Part shown: piece after piece, positions 1-10,800 of the stretch
How the letters are laid out: each line of letters starts with the position of its first letter
How positions within the stretch are numbered: the first letter of the stretch is position 1
From: Monoraphidium neglectum
Lineage: Eukaryota > Chlorophyta > Chlorophyceae > Sphaeropleales > Selenastraceae
NCBI RefSeq assembly: GCF_000611645.1
Contig: NW_014013413.1
Span: 1 to 35,040, forward strand
Direction of reading: 5' to 3'
Length of the DNA: 35,040 nucleotides
Notes under the pieces: generated by a model
What the model was told of the DNA's origin: nothing
Database searches by the model: none
Seen by the model: the letters and a program-made list of their open reading frames with translations, nothing else
Made by a program: the position numbers and the translations under genes

Positions 1-710
1 CCCCGCAGGCCCAGTCCATCGGCGTGGAGAGCCGCAGCGTGGAGGACCTGAAGAAGCTGAACAAGAACAAGAAGCTGGTGAAGAAGCTGGCCAAGCAGTA
101 CCACGCCTTCCTGGCCTCTGAGGCGGTGATCAAGCAGATCCCCCGTCTGCTCGGCCCTGGCCTCAACAAGGCCGGCAAGTTCCCCTCCCCCATCGGTGAG
201 GGGGCTGGTAGACGGGGGACACGCACGGGGCGCGCAGCGGGGGCTAAGGGAGGCCCGCAGGGCGGCGTCGCGGGCCGTACGTCTTGGGGCGGGCGCGGCT
301 GCACTTGTGCCCAGTGGTAGCTCCGAAGTCTGTCCTGATCGCCAGCCGTGCAAGCCCCGCAGCCCCCACTGCGCTGCCTGTGCCTGTGCGGCTAGGGCGC
401 ACTCCCTCCAAGCCACGCACTGAACGCACTCGACCCCTGCTGCCCCCGCCCGCCGCCTGGCCCCCCAAAAGGTGCCAGCAAGTCCGTGGAGGAGATGGTG
501 AACGAGACCAAGGCGTCCATCAAGTTCCAGCTGAAGAAGGTGCTGTGCATGGGTGTGGCCGTGGCCAACGTGAGCATGGAGGAGTCGCAGATCCGCACCA
601 ACATCATGTACAGCGTCAACTTCCTGGTGTCGCTGCTCAAGAAGCAGTGGCAGAACGTGCGCTGCCTCTACATCAAGACCACCATGGGCAAGCCCGTCCG
701 CATCTACTAA
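1..710 (+). CDS. RPL10A: 60S ribosomal protein L10a (uL1), 3' part
   Basis: This is a structural protein of the large ribosomal subunit (L1 stalk, uL1 family). The window opens at the end of an intron (CCCGCAG, positions 2-8). I read an exon at 9-195, a phase-1 GTGAGG..AAAAG intron at 196-471, and a last exon at 472-710 ending in TAA. The translation contains the near-invariant family blocks [59 protein letters not shown] and [20 protein letters not shown], and it ends MGKPVRIY, as expected for the eukaryotic C-terminus. The segment linking the two exons ([15 protein letters not shown]) has the same length as in plant homologues, which supports the splice choice. The 5' exons lie outside the window. 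Codon use is strongly GC-ending, as in a highly expressed algal gene. Identification is secure; only the first exon boundary is inferred. Confidence 0.96.
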
Positions 711-2422
711 GGTGCGCAAACGCACACACTCGCACGTGAAAGCATATGCGCGTGCGCGCATGTGCATGTGCATGTGTTGTAAGGGGCGCAGCCTGGCCAT
801 TGCTTGGCGGGCAGGGGCACCCTTGAGGCCGCCATGGAAGGGCTGCTTGCATGCTGCGAGCCTGGGGCGCGCAGTGCACGCACACATGTCATGCGCTCGA
901 GCTGACTCGCGTCCCCTCCGTTGTATGCTCGCCCCCTTCCCGCCCTCTGTGCCGCAGCGGCAGGCTCAGCTGGGGCTGCGCTTGCTTGGCTCGGGGGCCT
1001 CCCTGGGGCCTGGCCCGCCGGTCCCCTTTGCACGGACGCACCAAAGGCTGGGAGGGCGGGCGGCGACCCCGGTCGTCGCTCGTCCCTCGCCGGTCTTTGG
1101 GAGCTCACAAGGTCTTCAGCTCGCCGGATTCGACTCCTCTGCTCTCTGCCGTTCACACAACAAACGTCTGCTGACGCGCGTATGCACCTGGCGATGTGGG
1201 AGCGACGCGACCACGTGCCTGCGGCCTGCGCCGCCCCCTCGGCGGCGTGGCGCCCGGCTCTGATGGGCTTGCCTTGTCTCTGGTAGCACATGGTGTAATT
1301 GTGCCGAGGCATAGTGCTCGTTTTCTGGCTCCTTGACGGCTCAAACCAACTTGTTCTACACAACAGACTGGAAGGGGGGCTATGGGGGGAGGCAGCAGGC
1401 AAGCAGGCGGGACAGCTCTCCAGGGTGAAGGGCGAGGGCCTGCGGGTGAAGAGGGGCGCTTAGCAAGCGCTGTATGTGCGCCAGAGTGCGCTGCTGTTAA
1501 GGTATCCAAAGCACAATGAGAAAAATAGGCGGTCGTTGTATAGCCAGTAAATGGGCAAACCTGGATGTTGGTGTTGGAACAGTCAGGGTGGAGCCAGTGC
1601 GGGGCCTGAAGTTGTTGGGTTCAGCAGATGACGTGTCACTGCTGAAGGCTGCCCCGGTTCGCGCTGCTGCGGCTGCACTATCACAAGACACGCCGCAGAT
1701 GTCCTCAAGGCTTCTCCTGTCCTGCGAGTGGAAAACCGGGGAGATTCTGTGGCGCCAGCCCGCCAGCCCCCACCGATCAGACGGGCCCTCTCGGACGTTG
1801 TGACCAGACAAGGTCAACCGCAGGCAGGCTTGACCCAAATTTTGGCTGGCATTCGCGCGTACATTTGCGCTGCATCCTGGCCAGGACCGAACACGGCAGC
1901 GCCGGTGCTACTGCCTTGACTGTGTCCATTTCAGCCACTTGCCCCACCGCAGGGGCGGGGCGGGGAGTGGCCCAGGACCGTCACGCGCGCCCAACGACAC
2001 TGGAACCAGATCTCCAGGAACCCGAAAATCATGGCTCTAAAACCAAGCGGGGGCTGGGTCGCAACAAGTTGCCAAGCGCTCGGGATGTGCCTGTTGGTGC
2101 TGTGTGAACCTGGGTGTGCACGTTTGGAAAACGCAGCGCAGTCGGGTGACACCTGGCTCAGGCCTTTGTGCGACATGAAAGCGGCGGTCCGCAATTACTT
2201 TATCAGTACAAAACCTTTGCTTCAATCGTACCGGTAACCCGGGCACCAGTCGTGCCTCCAGACATTGTCACCAGGGCACCGTCATACCGTAGCCCGCGTC
2301 GAGGAATTGCACAGCGCGCACAATCAAGCTTCAGACTGCGTTCGAGCCTGGCTCGCGTACCGGCGTTCCGAAGCTCGGCACGAACGAAGAAGTCGCGATT
2401 GGACACTCCACCCAGAACCCAG
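711..2422. other. Intergenic: RPL10A 3'UTR and AP2 gene upstream region
   Basis: No convincing coding exon is visible. Several open frames of 60-230 codons occur on both strands, but none has a recognisable domain or continuous GC3-rich codon use. The first part (720-775) is an alternating CA/CG-rich stretch in the 3'UTR. The rest should hold the 5'UTR and promoter of the AP2 gene; I see no clear TATA box. Confidence 0.5.
778..782 (+). promoter_or_regulatory. TGTAA polyadenylation motif of RPL10A
   Basis: TGTAA, the usual green-algal poly(A) signal, lies 68 nt after the RPL10A stop codon. This is the expected distance for a short 3'UTR. A second copy lies at 1294-1298. Confidence 0.6.
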
Positions 2423-3422
2423 ATGTTGGCGGGCCTTACGACTGGGAACACACCACCATGGGCGGTGCTGCTTCCGGCCCCCAGCCTTGCAACTGCGGCG
2501 CCGGCCGTGTCCACGGCGGTCACATCGGACGCAGAGCAGCAGGCGCGGCAGCAACAGCACCAGCCGCAGGATCAACAGCAGGATCAGCAGCAGCAGCAGG
2601 CTCAACAGCAGCAGGGCTGGTGGGGCCTGCCGCGACAGCAGGGCCAGGCCAAGCGTGCCCGCCCCTCGCCGCGGCAGGGCAACAAGCGGTGCAAAACGTC
2701 CCAGTTCCGCGGTGTCGCCTCCACCGAGAACGGCCTGTGGCGCTGCCGCATCCGCTTTGGCAAGCAGACAGTGCACCTTGGCAGGTCCGCACGGGGGCGC
2801 ATCCGGGCCGCTCCCCCCCCCCCCCCACACACACACACAATGTGGGGGTGCCTGGGGTGCTGGTGTGCGTTGTGCTCGGGTTGGGGTGGTTGCTGCGTGC
2901 TGAATGGCATCCTTCTCAGCGGGGTGCGCGCTGCGTTGGGCAGGTGCGGGGACGCCACTCCCTCGTCCTCGGCGGCACACCCGCTGCGCCCTGCCCAGAA
3001 ACCGTCACGCCCTGATGCCGCGTCTGCCCGCTCCCCGCCTCATGTACCACGCGCCTTGCGAGCCTCACCCCCATGTTGCTGTCCCCCTTGCGCTTCCGCC
3101 GGATCCCAGGTTCAACAACGAGCGCGACGCGGCGCTGGCATACGACCGGGCAGCTTCCATGCTGCTGGGTGACAGCGCGAAGCTGAACTTTGAGGCGCGG
3201 CCGCCGGAGGACGATGAGGCGTGCGCAGCCGCTGCGACGGCCATGGCAATCTGCCAGGTGCTCGGCGCTGATGTGCCCGCAGAGGTGCAGCAGCTCGCGC
3301 GCGCGGGCGCTGAAGCGGGGATGGCCACGTGCACGGCTGAGAGCGACGGAAACAGCGATGAGGGCGACGCGCTGCGAGGAGGCGGGGCACGGCAACGGCG
3401 GCGGCGAAAGCCGCAGCCGAAG

Positions 3423-3477
<55 letters not shown>

Positions 3478-3703
3478 CCCAACACCAGCAGCAGCAGCAG
3501 CTGCTGCGGCAGCAGCAGCAGCAGCAGCCGCTACCCCTGGAGAGACAGGCCCAGCCGCAGCCGTCACTGCCAACCAGCCCAGCGGCGCAGGCGGCTGCCC
3601 AGTCTCAGGCTCGCCACCAGCAACTGGCGGCAACTGCTGTGCAATTGCCCCTTCAACAGCAGCTACTATTACAAGGGTCCAATCACCAGCAGCTGCCGCC
3701 GCC

Positions 3704-3761
<58 letters not shown>

Positions 3762-5471
3762 GTGCCTCTTTCAAAAGACCCGGCTGCATTGGAGCAGCCG
3801 CATCAGGCTTGGCAGCAACAGCCACTGCGGCATCGACGACAGCACGCATGCGAGGCTGTCTCTCAGCAGCCACAAAGCTCCCCGCCTCAACCCTCACAGG
3901 GGCAGCAGGCTGCGGCGTTCCCCGTGCTGCAGCAGCCCGTTGAGCAACAGTACCGTTTGACATTGGAGACGCGGCTACAGGGCTCAACGCCGCACCGGCG
4001 GCGGCCGCAAGACCAGGTGCAGGAGCACGAGCAGGGCGGCGTCGGTGCCGAGCACGGCTTGCTGCTTGAGCAGGAGCAGGAGTGGGCGCAGCTTGGAGCG
4101 GCGCTGGGCGCGGCCGTCCTGGCGTTCACGCAGCCACCGCCAGAGGGCGACGCCCCCGCCGCGCACGTGGCCGCGGGTGCAGAGCAGGCGTGGGGTGCTG
4201 CAGGGCAGGAGCGGGAGCATGAGCAGCAGAGGCAGCGGCAGCAGGAGCAAGAATGGCAGGATCTTCCGTCGGCTCACGAGGAAGGTGACCCACAAGACAT
4301 GCGGCGGCGCGGCCGCGTCAATGGGGAGGATGAGGAGGAGGATGAGGTCGAGCAGCGGCAGCCGGCCCCGCCAAGCAAGCAGTCGGTGGTGCAGCAACGC
4401 TGGCAGCAGGAGCAGCAGGAGCAGGAGCAGGAGCGCCAGCAGCAGCAGCAGCAGTCGGTGCTGGCTCCGGCGCGGCGCGGCGGGTTCCTTCCACAACCCG
4501 CAGCAGGCGGTGTGGCAGCCCTGGCATCGGGGAATGCGCAGGCCAATTATCAGTGGCCCAACGGCGTCCTTGCTGGACAGGCATGGCTGGGCGGCACGCC
4601 CCCACACCCGCACCTTCTGGCCGGGCGCCGCGAGCTGCCTGGGCTTGACCGGCGCCCAGAGTCGCAGGCCCTGAATCACCACTCAGTCCGCGGCTCGCGC
4701 CGGGGCCGCGCGGAGGCCGCGAGCAGTTTGCATGTGAGAGGCAGCAGCGGCGGCAGCGGCGGCAGCAGCAGCAGCGGCGGGAGAAGCGACGGCGGCGGCG
4801 GCAGCAGCGGCGACGGGGGCAGCGACGAGGAGGGCAGCTGGGACTTCAGCGCTGCAGCGGCAGCTCAGCAGTGCCGTGGCTCCGCGGAATATGCCGCGGC
4901 AATCGAGCAGCTGGGGCAGCTGCTTGAGGCCGACCCGCAGCTGATGCTCTGGTCACTAATGCACGCATCCAGAAAGGACGCGCCCCCGCGGCGCGCCAGC
5001 CGCCGCGCGCAGCGCATGTGGTCGCTGCGCGCCGAGCAGCGCGCGGCGGCCGTCGCGGCGGTGTCCGCTTTGGTGGCGGCCAATGCGCGGCACCGCGCGG
5101 TCCCGGGGAGGGGCAGCGACCGGGGCGGCGGCGGCAGCGGGGGCGGCAGCGCGGGCCGCCGGCGGCGGCGCAGCAAGCAGGTGGGTGATGCACGTGACGG
5201 CGCCGGCGCTCAGCTCTTGCCCCCAGCAGAAACAGTCGTGCAGCAGCTCCAGGGCAGCACGGGCACTTGGCAGGCTCAACCGGCTAATGGCGCTCCGCGC
5301 AAAGTTGCACTGGGTGCTGCAATGCCGCCGCCTTCGAGGTGGCCGCTGCTGGCCTCAAGCCCGGGCCTCGTCGGCGCGAACCCGTCGGCGCCCCCGGACG
5401 TGCCCGCAGGAGGCGACCGCGGGGACGGAGCAGCGACAGCGCAGGCCGCACCAGGTGATGGCCAGCGCTGA
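2423..5471 (+). CDS. AP2/ERF-domain transcription factor with long polyglutamine tracts
   Basis: This is a putative nuclear DNA-binding regulator. Exon 1 is 2423-2784 and exon 2 is 3110-5471 (907 aa). The intron 2785-3109 (GT..CCCAG) cuts inside an Arg codon in the middle of the AP2 domain. Joining the exons restores a full domain at about residues 94-149: SQFRGVAS, GLWRCRI, KQTVHLGRFNNERDAALAYD, RAASMLLGDSAKLNFE. It has the YRG-like FRGV start, WRCRI and the AAxAYDRAA helix typical of the family. There is one AP2 domain. Basic KRAR and KRCK clusters just before it could serve in nuclear import. The long C-terminal part is low complexity: two pure polyQ tracts, further Q/E-rich stretches, Gly/Ser runs (about 4740-4820) and a short Ala/Arg-rich helical segment (about 4860-5100). 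The ATG at 2423 is chosen because the sequence upstream in the same frame looks non-coding. Target genes cannot be inferred. Confidence 0.85.
2812..2838 (+). repeat. C-tract plus (AC)n in the AP2-gene intron
   Basis: A run of cytosines is followed directly by an (AC)n tract. It lies inside the intron that splits the AP2 domain, close to the 5' splice site. Confidence 0.9.
3422..3473 (+). repeat. CAG trinucleotide tract 1 (polyQ) in the AP2 gene
   Basis: A nearly pure CAG run, interrupted only by CAACAA near its start, is read as glutamine. A further shorter Q-rich stretch follows at about 3487-3527. In other frames this tract produces polyS and, on the minus strand, polyL/polyA shadow ORFs. 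Confidence 0.95.
3703..3761 (+). repeat. CAG trinucleotide tract 2 (polyQ) in the AP2 gene
   Basis: About 19 consecutive CAG codons are read as glutamine. The tract is uninterrupted, which suggests it is length-polymorphic. Confidence 0.95.
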
Positions 5472-5672
5472 CTGTGATCGCTGCCACGGAAGAAGCGGCC
5501 ACGTGGCTGCAGAGAAATTACATGTGGCACAGCGTGTCGTCAATGAAACTTCTGCACACATAAATGTGAGGCAATCCTGATGTCAGTAAGCACCTGTTTG
5601 GGTGCACTCTTTGGGTTGAGGCCCCGCACGCCCCTCTCGATATCGATGTGGAGCTCACAACTGCACTCTTGC

Positions 5673-5677
5673 TGTAA
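5673..5677 (+). promoter_or_regulatory. TGTAA polyadenylation motif of the AP2 gene
   Basis: This is the first TGTAA on the plus strand after the AP2 stop codon, about 200 nt downstream. Confidence 0.5.
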
Positions 5678-6272
5678 CTCCATTCGTTTACATTACCACG
5701 AGCCCTTCCGGAAGCTTAGGCTTGGCAGATGTCATCACACAACCGTTGAGCGTGTGCACACACGGATAGATGGACCGCAGTGGTGGCCACATTCCTGGCG
5801 TGGGCAGCACTACACGAAACGCCTGTGCAAGCCTTGCCATGACAGTGTCTCTCGAGCTTCGTGGGGCTGGGCAGCAGCATCAGATGCCCCAATTTTCACT
5901 CAAGCATTTGTGGACATCTCTGCACAACAAGCGCAGCTGGCACAATGCCCTCTGCAGCAGGCAGCAGATGCAACGCTGCATGCAGTCCAGGCAGGCCAGC
6001 AAGCAGGGCGCGCAACTGGCGCTGCCGCTTGCCATGTTTGATGTGACGCTGTGCGTAACAGCAACGTGCCTGTACTTCATGAGCTGATGCAGGCAGTGAG
6101 CAATCAAGCACGCGGTGTTGCATAGGCAGAGGCTGATAATTGAAAACGTCCATTCTAGAATTACGTGCGTAGCTGGTTCCCGCGGCCCTGGTGAAAAGGC
6201 GGGTGGAGGGGCGCGGACGCGGCACATGGTGCTGCTAGCCGGTGGCCCGCATGCAAGATGATTCGTGTATAG

Positions 6273-6312
6273 CCATGCATGCTGCTGGCCACCCATGCAT
6301 GCTGCTGGCGTC
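6273..6312. repeat. 20-bp tandem duplication
   Basis: Two adjacent copies start with CCATGCATGCTGCTGGC (6273-6289 and 6293-6309). The core CATGCATG is itself palindromic. Function is unknown. Confidence 0.85.
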
Positions 6313-6846
6313 TCCCCTCTCTTGTTAAATCTAGTCGGCCATTGCTTTGCAACGCACGTGCAAGGAATGTCATAAATATGTAGGCCTGCACTTGGTACAT
6401 GCGGCGGCTACGCCACGATGAGCGAGCACATCAATGAGAATTTACAGGACCTCAGCACCAATGCCAAAGGCCCAACAAATGCAAGGAAGCACGACGGCTG
6501 GGCCACCCGCCGTATGCCATCTGGCTGCTTGGTTTAATTGAGCTTTGGGAAGCTCTGTCGGTTGAGCTTCTGCCGGCCTTCGCTTCCTGTGGGAGACGAG
6601 GGGCCCTGCACAGCCTGGCTCCCGCAACGTGTCGACATGCGTCATGCACTGCACAAGTACCTGTGTGAATACTCTCCAAGGCAGTCGTCGCATGCCGGGG
6701 GGTGGGGGGCAGAAACAAAGTTTATGAATGCTGCATGCGATTCCCCGCAGCCCGTGTGTCAGGGGTTGGTCATGCTGCCTGGCTTGCAACATGTCCATGC
6801 CTGCTGGCATGACCAGCTCCCAAGTGTGTTTAATCCGCAGACTGTT

Positions 6847-6851
6847 TTACA
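6847..6851 (-). promoter_or_regulatory. Candidate polyadenylation motif of gene B (TGTAA on minus strand)
   Basis: TTACA on the plus strand is TGTAA on the coding strand. It is the first such motif I find downstream of the gene B stop, giving a 3'UTR of about 1.0 kb. Another lies at 6442-6446. Confidence 0.35.
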
Positions 6852-7345
6852 TTAGGGGTCGACAAGGTGTTGTGACCTTGGATTGCCGCGTGGGCGACAG
6901 CACAGGGTGAAATCCGGCCAGCGCCGCTCATGGTCAATGACATGAACGCAGGTTGTCGCGCGGAGACAAATGGGTTTTCAGCGAGCATCCTCAAGATGAC
7001 AGCGCAGCTGCACGTTCGCGTTTCTCGACGGTGGCAACAGGATTCATGGACATGGGAGGCTTGTGGGGGGGGGTGACACAAACCGCGATCGATTCTCACA
7101 TCATTGAGCCAGCAGCTTGTTAGAATCCAACGCAAGGAGGTGCTGCACATAAAAGCGCGCATGAATGCTGAGAGGGCAAAATGTGTTGGGCTCAGCTCTC
7201 CCAAAGGCCACGGGAGATGCAACAAGGCAGGAGCCAGGCACGCCATGCATGGCACAGCCACCTCGGATGAGTCACGGGGAGGCTGACGATAGCAGTGTGT
7301 GACTCCCCACAGGCAGTCCCGCCGAGATGACGGCACGCCACGGCA

Positions 7346-7396
7346 AGTGGGGGTATATCAGTGGGGGTATACCACTGAATAACGTTATAACGTTAT
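7346..7396. repeat. Duplicated 12-mer followed by an 18-bp perfect palindrome
   Basis: AGTGGGGGTATA occurs at 7346-7357 and 7360-7371. The second copy forms an inverted repeat CAGTGG/CCACTG. Immediately after comes ATAACGTTATAACGTTAT (7379-7396), a perfect palindrome. It lies within the likely 3'UTR of gene B. Confidence 0.85.
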
Positions 7397-7894
7397 ACAA
7401 CCGACGCATGGTGGCGTGAGCTGCTGCGCAATAAATGCAGCCGCAGCAAGCCCCAAAACCACAGGTGACTATAGTATTCAGCCTCTCGCGACATGGGCGC
7501 AAAGAGGAGGGCCGGGTGCAGCGGGCGAAACCCAAGCTGTCAGCGACCCAACTGGAAGCGTAGCGCAGTCACCCAACTGACAGCGTATCGCAGTGTGTGT
7601 AAGCAGTCATTGGTATGTTCAACTCCCAGGGCCGTCAGCCCAAAGAGGCACGTCTTGTCGCAGAGTGCAAAGCGTATGTGCAGCTTGAAATCAATGATAT
7701 ATTCACCTGCTTCAGCACAGCGGCATGCAACAAGGGTGCAACACAATGGATCGCGCTGGGAGTGGTCCGCTGCCTGCCTAAGAAATATGCAGGCCCGTTG
7801 ACGCCCCCTCCACGACTGTGCTGTGCAGATGAAAGCCGCACTTCGGCACAGCACAGGCCACATTCTGGCATGTGTGAGGTTCCCGCAGCACGCT

Positions 7895-10800
7895 TTAGGC
7901 GCAGCTCGACGCACCAGCGCCGGAAGTTGTGCCTGCAGGCGGGAAACGATGCGCAGCATTGCGTTTATTGAGCTAAGGCCATTCCGATGGCCCCCCTTGA
8001 TCAACGACACGTGCGGGCCCCAGTACACCTGCTGACCCGCATCTGATAACCAATGGATAACAGCCTTGCGTACTTACCATTAGGGCACGTTGCGCAGGCA
8101 TTCAGCGTGTAGCCAGCTGAGTAGGTTCCCGCTGTGCAGGCCACCGCGACGCTGCCAGTCCACCCATACCCAGGCTGCGTGACGCAGTCTGACGAGGCGT
8201 CATTGACAAACGCAATCCGCACTGACGACGCAAGAGCTGGGTTGGTGTCAGGTGTGGTCATGCCAGTCGGGCAGGCAGTGCAAGGCATTCCAAGGGCCAC
8301 GATGCTGCTGAGTAACGTGGGGCTGCCATACGTCCCAGCCATGCACTTGGTGATGTCCCAGGTGGACAGCAGTGATTGTTGCACACCGCCGTATCCAATG
8401 GGCAGGGGCCCGCAGGTGAGTGTGACAAGGATCAGGACACACGCCTTGCTGCAATAGGTGGCGCCGGTAGTCGATGTGAAGCCTGCGAATGGGAAGGTCA
8501 GAGACGCAGAGCCCGTTAGGCACCAGTATTGAAAAATGGCTCCTTCAAAAGTCACAAGCTTCGGCATGCTGAATCTCAGAGCTGGGAAGCTTGCAGCCTG
8601 CAAGGGCCACACACACATCCCACGGCAACACCTCAGCCACGATGCAGTTCATGCTGCAATCATAGCAGCAACCCTGCATTTTCCATTCATCTGGTGGCCC
8701 AGCCCAGGCCAGATGGCCTGCGCTGGCAGAGGGCGCATGAGATAGGCAGCACACCTGTGTAACAGGCTTGGCAAGGCTCCCGTGTCCACCCCAAAGACCA
8801 GGTGCCGGCTGAGCACTGGGAGGCGGTGTTGGTGCCAGAGTTGTAGCCGTAGCCGGGTGCGGTGACGCAGCTGCTGGAGCCGCCGTTGACAATCCCCGAT
8901 CGCTGTGCTGTAGTGAGTGCGCTCCACGTATCCAGCGTTGTCATGGTGCTGGGGCAGCTCTGGCAGGCATTGCTGTTGTCGGTTGGGGCATACACCGCTG
9001 AGCTCACGCCATACTTTCCACCTGGGAAGGGGGCAGGGCGCGTTTGAGACGAGGTAGGAGCCCATAACGGGGGGGGCCTCCTTTGAGCAGAGGCCTGCCT
9101 GCGTGGTCCATGCCAACAAATACAGCAATGCGCTGAGGACAGGTGTGCAAATAACCTTATGCAGCCCACCTGTGCAGCGTGATGCGTTGAGGACCAGGGG
9201 GCTGCTGGTCACGATGCTGGTGCCGTAGCCCACGGGCACGTCTGCAGCGGCAGTGAGGGTGGATGTTAGGGGGCATCATCAGCGCACGCATGCAACATAC
9301 AGCTGCTGGACACTGCGGAAAACAAGGACGGGAAAGTCAGGGCGAACATCAGGGGCCAGGTCTGCAACAACGCGAGTCCAGACCCCTTATCCATCAGGAT
9401 ACCAGCGCCGACGTGGCCCCAGCCAGACACCTCCACCGCCCATCCCGTCCTGCCACTCACAGCAGCTGCTGTAGCTCGTTGACCCGGTGCTGTCTGTCAG
9501 CAGCCCAGTGCCACAGCTGCTGCAGGCCGCCTGTGTGTAGCCAGCGCTGTACGTGCCAACAGTGCAAAGGTACGCCAGGCCTGACGTGGAGTTGTACCCA
9601 TAGCCGGCGCTGTTGACGCAGGAGCCCAAGCCATTGTTGATGACGGCGGCTTTCTGCCCCGCTGAGTACGCAGGGTTGGTGTCCTGCGTGGTCATACCGC
9701 TTGGGCAGCTCTGGCAGGCGTTGCTGTTGTCAGTGGGGCCGTAGACAGCAGAGCTGACGCCATAGGTGCCACCTGCGGCGAGTTATGTCAAGGTGTCGGC
9801 TTATTGTAGGCATACTTGCAGAGCAGATAGCAGGAATATTCTGCAGAACATGGGGTTGCAGGCTGAGCCTTTGCAGCAGTTCTGATGCTCACCTGTGCAG
9901 CGTGACGCGTTGACGACCAGGGGGCTGCTGGTGACAATGCTGGTGCCGTAGCCCACAGGAACGTCTGCAGAAGATCATATTGTGGCAAAGGAATCGGCAG
10001 AAACGTCAGCAAGTGCTGAACAAGGGGCGTGTTGAGACCACTTTTTCAAGAGCATGAAGTCCTGTAGAATTTCATAGCCAAAGCTCAGCATCATTTGCAG
10101 CTGTACCATTCTAGCACTGGAGCCTATCCACCCAACTCAACTCGCCCAACCCGCCACTCACAGCAGCTGCTGTAGCTCGTTGACCCGGTGCTGGCTGTCA
10201 GCAGCCCAGTGCCGCAGCTGCTGCAGGCCGCCTGTGTGTAACCAGGGCTGTAAGTGTTTACAGCGCACAGGTAAGCCAGGCCTGACGTGGAGTTGTACCC
10301 GTAGCCGGCGCTGTTGACACAGGAGCCCAAGCCGTTGTTGATGACAGCCGCTTGCTGCGCCCCCGAGTACGCAGGGTTGGTGTCCTGTGTTGTCGTGCCG
10401 CTGGGGCAGCTCTTGCAGGTGTTGGTGTTGTCTGTTGGTCCATAGACAGCAGAGCTAACGCCATAGGTTCCACCTAGAATGGGTTGTTCCAGGAGCGTCA
10501 GCCAAAGCGGTGGCAAAGCATGTCACAAGGCAGTTCATTCAAAACTCAGGCCAAAAGTTGAGCACTTCCAACGGTGCTGATGCTCACCTGTGCATCTTGA
10601 TGCGCTGAGGACCAGGGGGCTGCTGGTCACAATGCTGGTGCCGTAGCCCGCGGGCACGTCTGCAGCAGAGAGGATAAATGCGATGGGAGAGTCAGCAAAG
10701 CAAGCCACCATGGCTTAAGGGATGGGCACAAGATACCACGATGGTAAAGCCATGTGAAAGCTTGCACTGGATGCAGCATCAGCAAGCATCAACCAGAACC

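Larger units (their letters stand above)
5472..7894. other. Convergent intergenic region (AP2 3'UTR / gene B 3'UTR)
   Basis: There are 2.4 kb between two tail-to-tail genes. Base composition is closer to balanced than in the genes. The longest open frames (for example 5580-6041, 153 codons, plus strand) show no domain and non-coding-like codon use. The stretch holds TGTAA signals on both strands, a 20-bp tandem duplication (6273-6312), a repeated 12-mer at 7346-7371 and an 18-bp perfect palindrome at 7379-7396. Confidence 0.5.

Noticed and set aside
707..1402. 231-codon minus ORF downstream of RPL10A
   Set aside because: It is compositionally driven (Ala/Arg/Pro), has no motif, and overlaps the RPL10A 3'UTR and TGTAA.
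2168..3172. 334-codon plus frame with an upstream ATG at 2168 for the AP2 gene
   Set aside because: The extra 85 N-terminal residues look non-coding, and beyond 2784 the frame runs into the intron. The start at 2423 and splicing to 3110 give a complete AP2 domain.
2916..3987. Minus-strand open frames rich in poly-Leu and poly-Ala
   Set aside because: They are reverse-frame shadows of the CAG tracts in the AP2 gene.
5181..5226. Possible extra intron in AP2 exon 2 (CAG|GTGGGT .. CCCCAG)
   Set aside because: At 46 nt it would be too short, and the frame is open through it.
5580..6041. 153-codon plus ORF in the convergent intergenic region
   Set aside because: It has no domain, low coding-like codon use, and overlaps the AP2 3'UTR and poly(A) signal.
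8420..8450. A possible intron inside exon 29 of gene B (donor near TGTGTCC)
   Set aside because: The acceptor-like CTGCAG exists only in gene A and would break the frame. Both paralogues are open and the same length (405 nt) without it.
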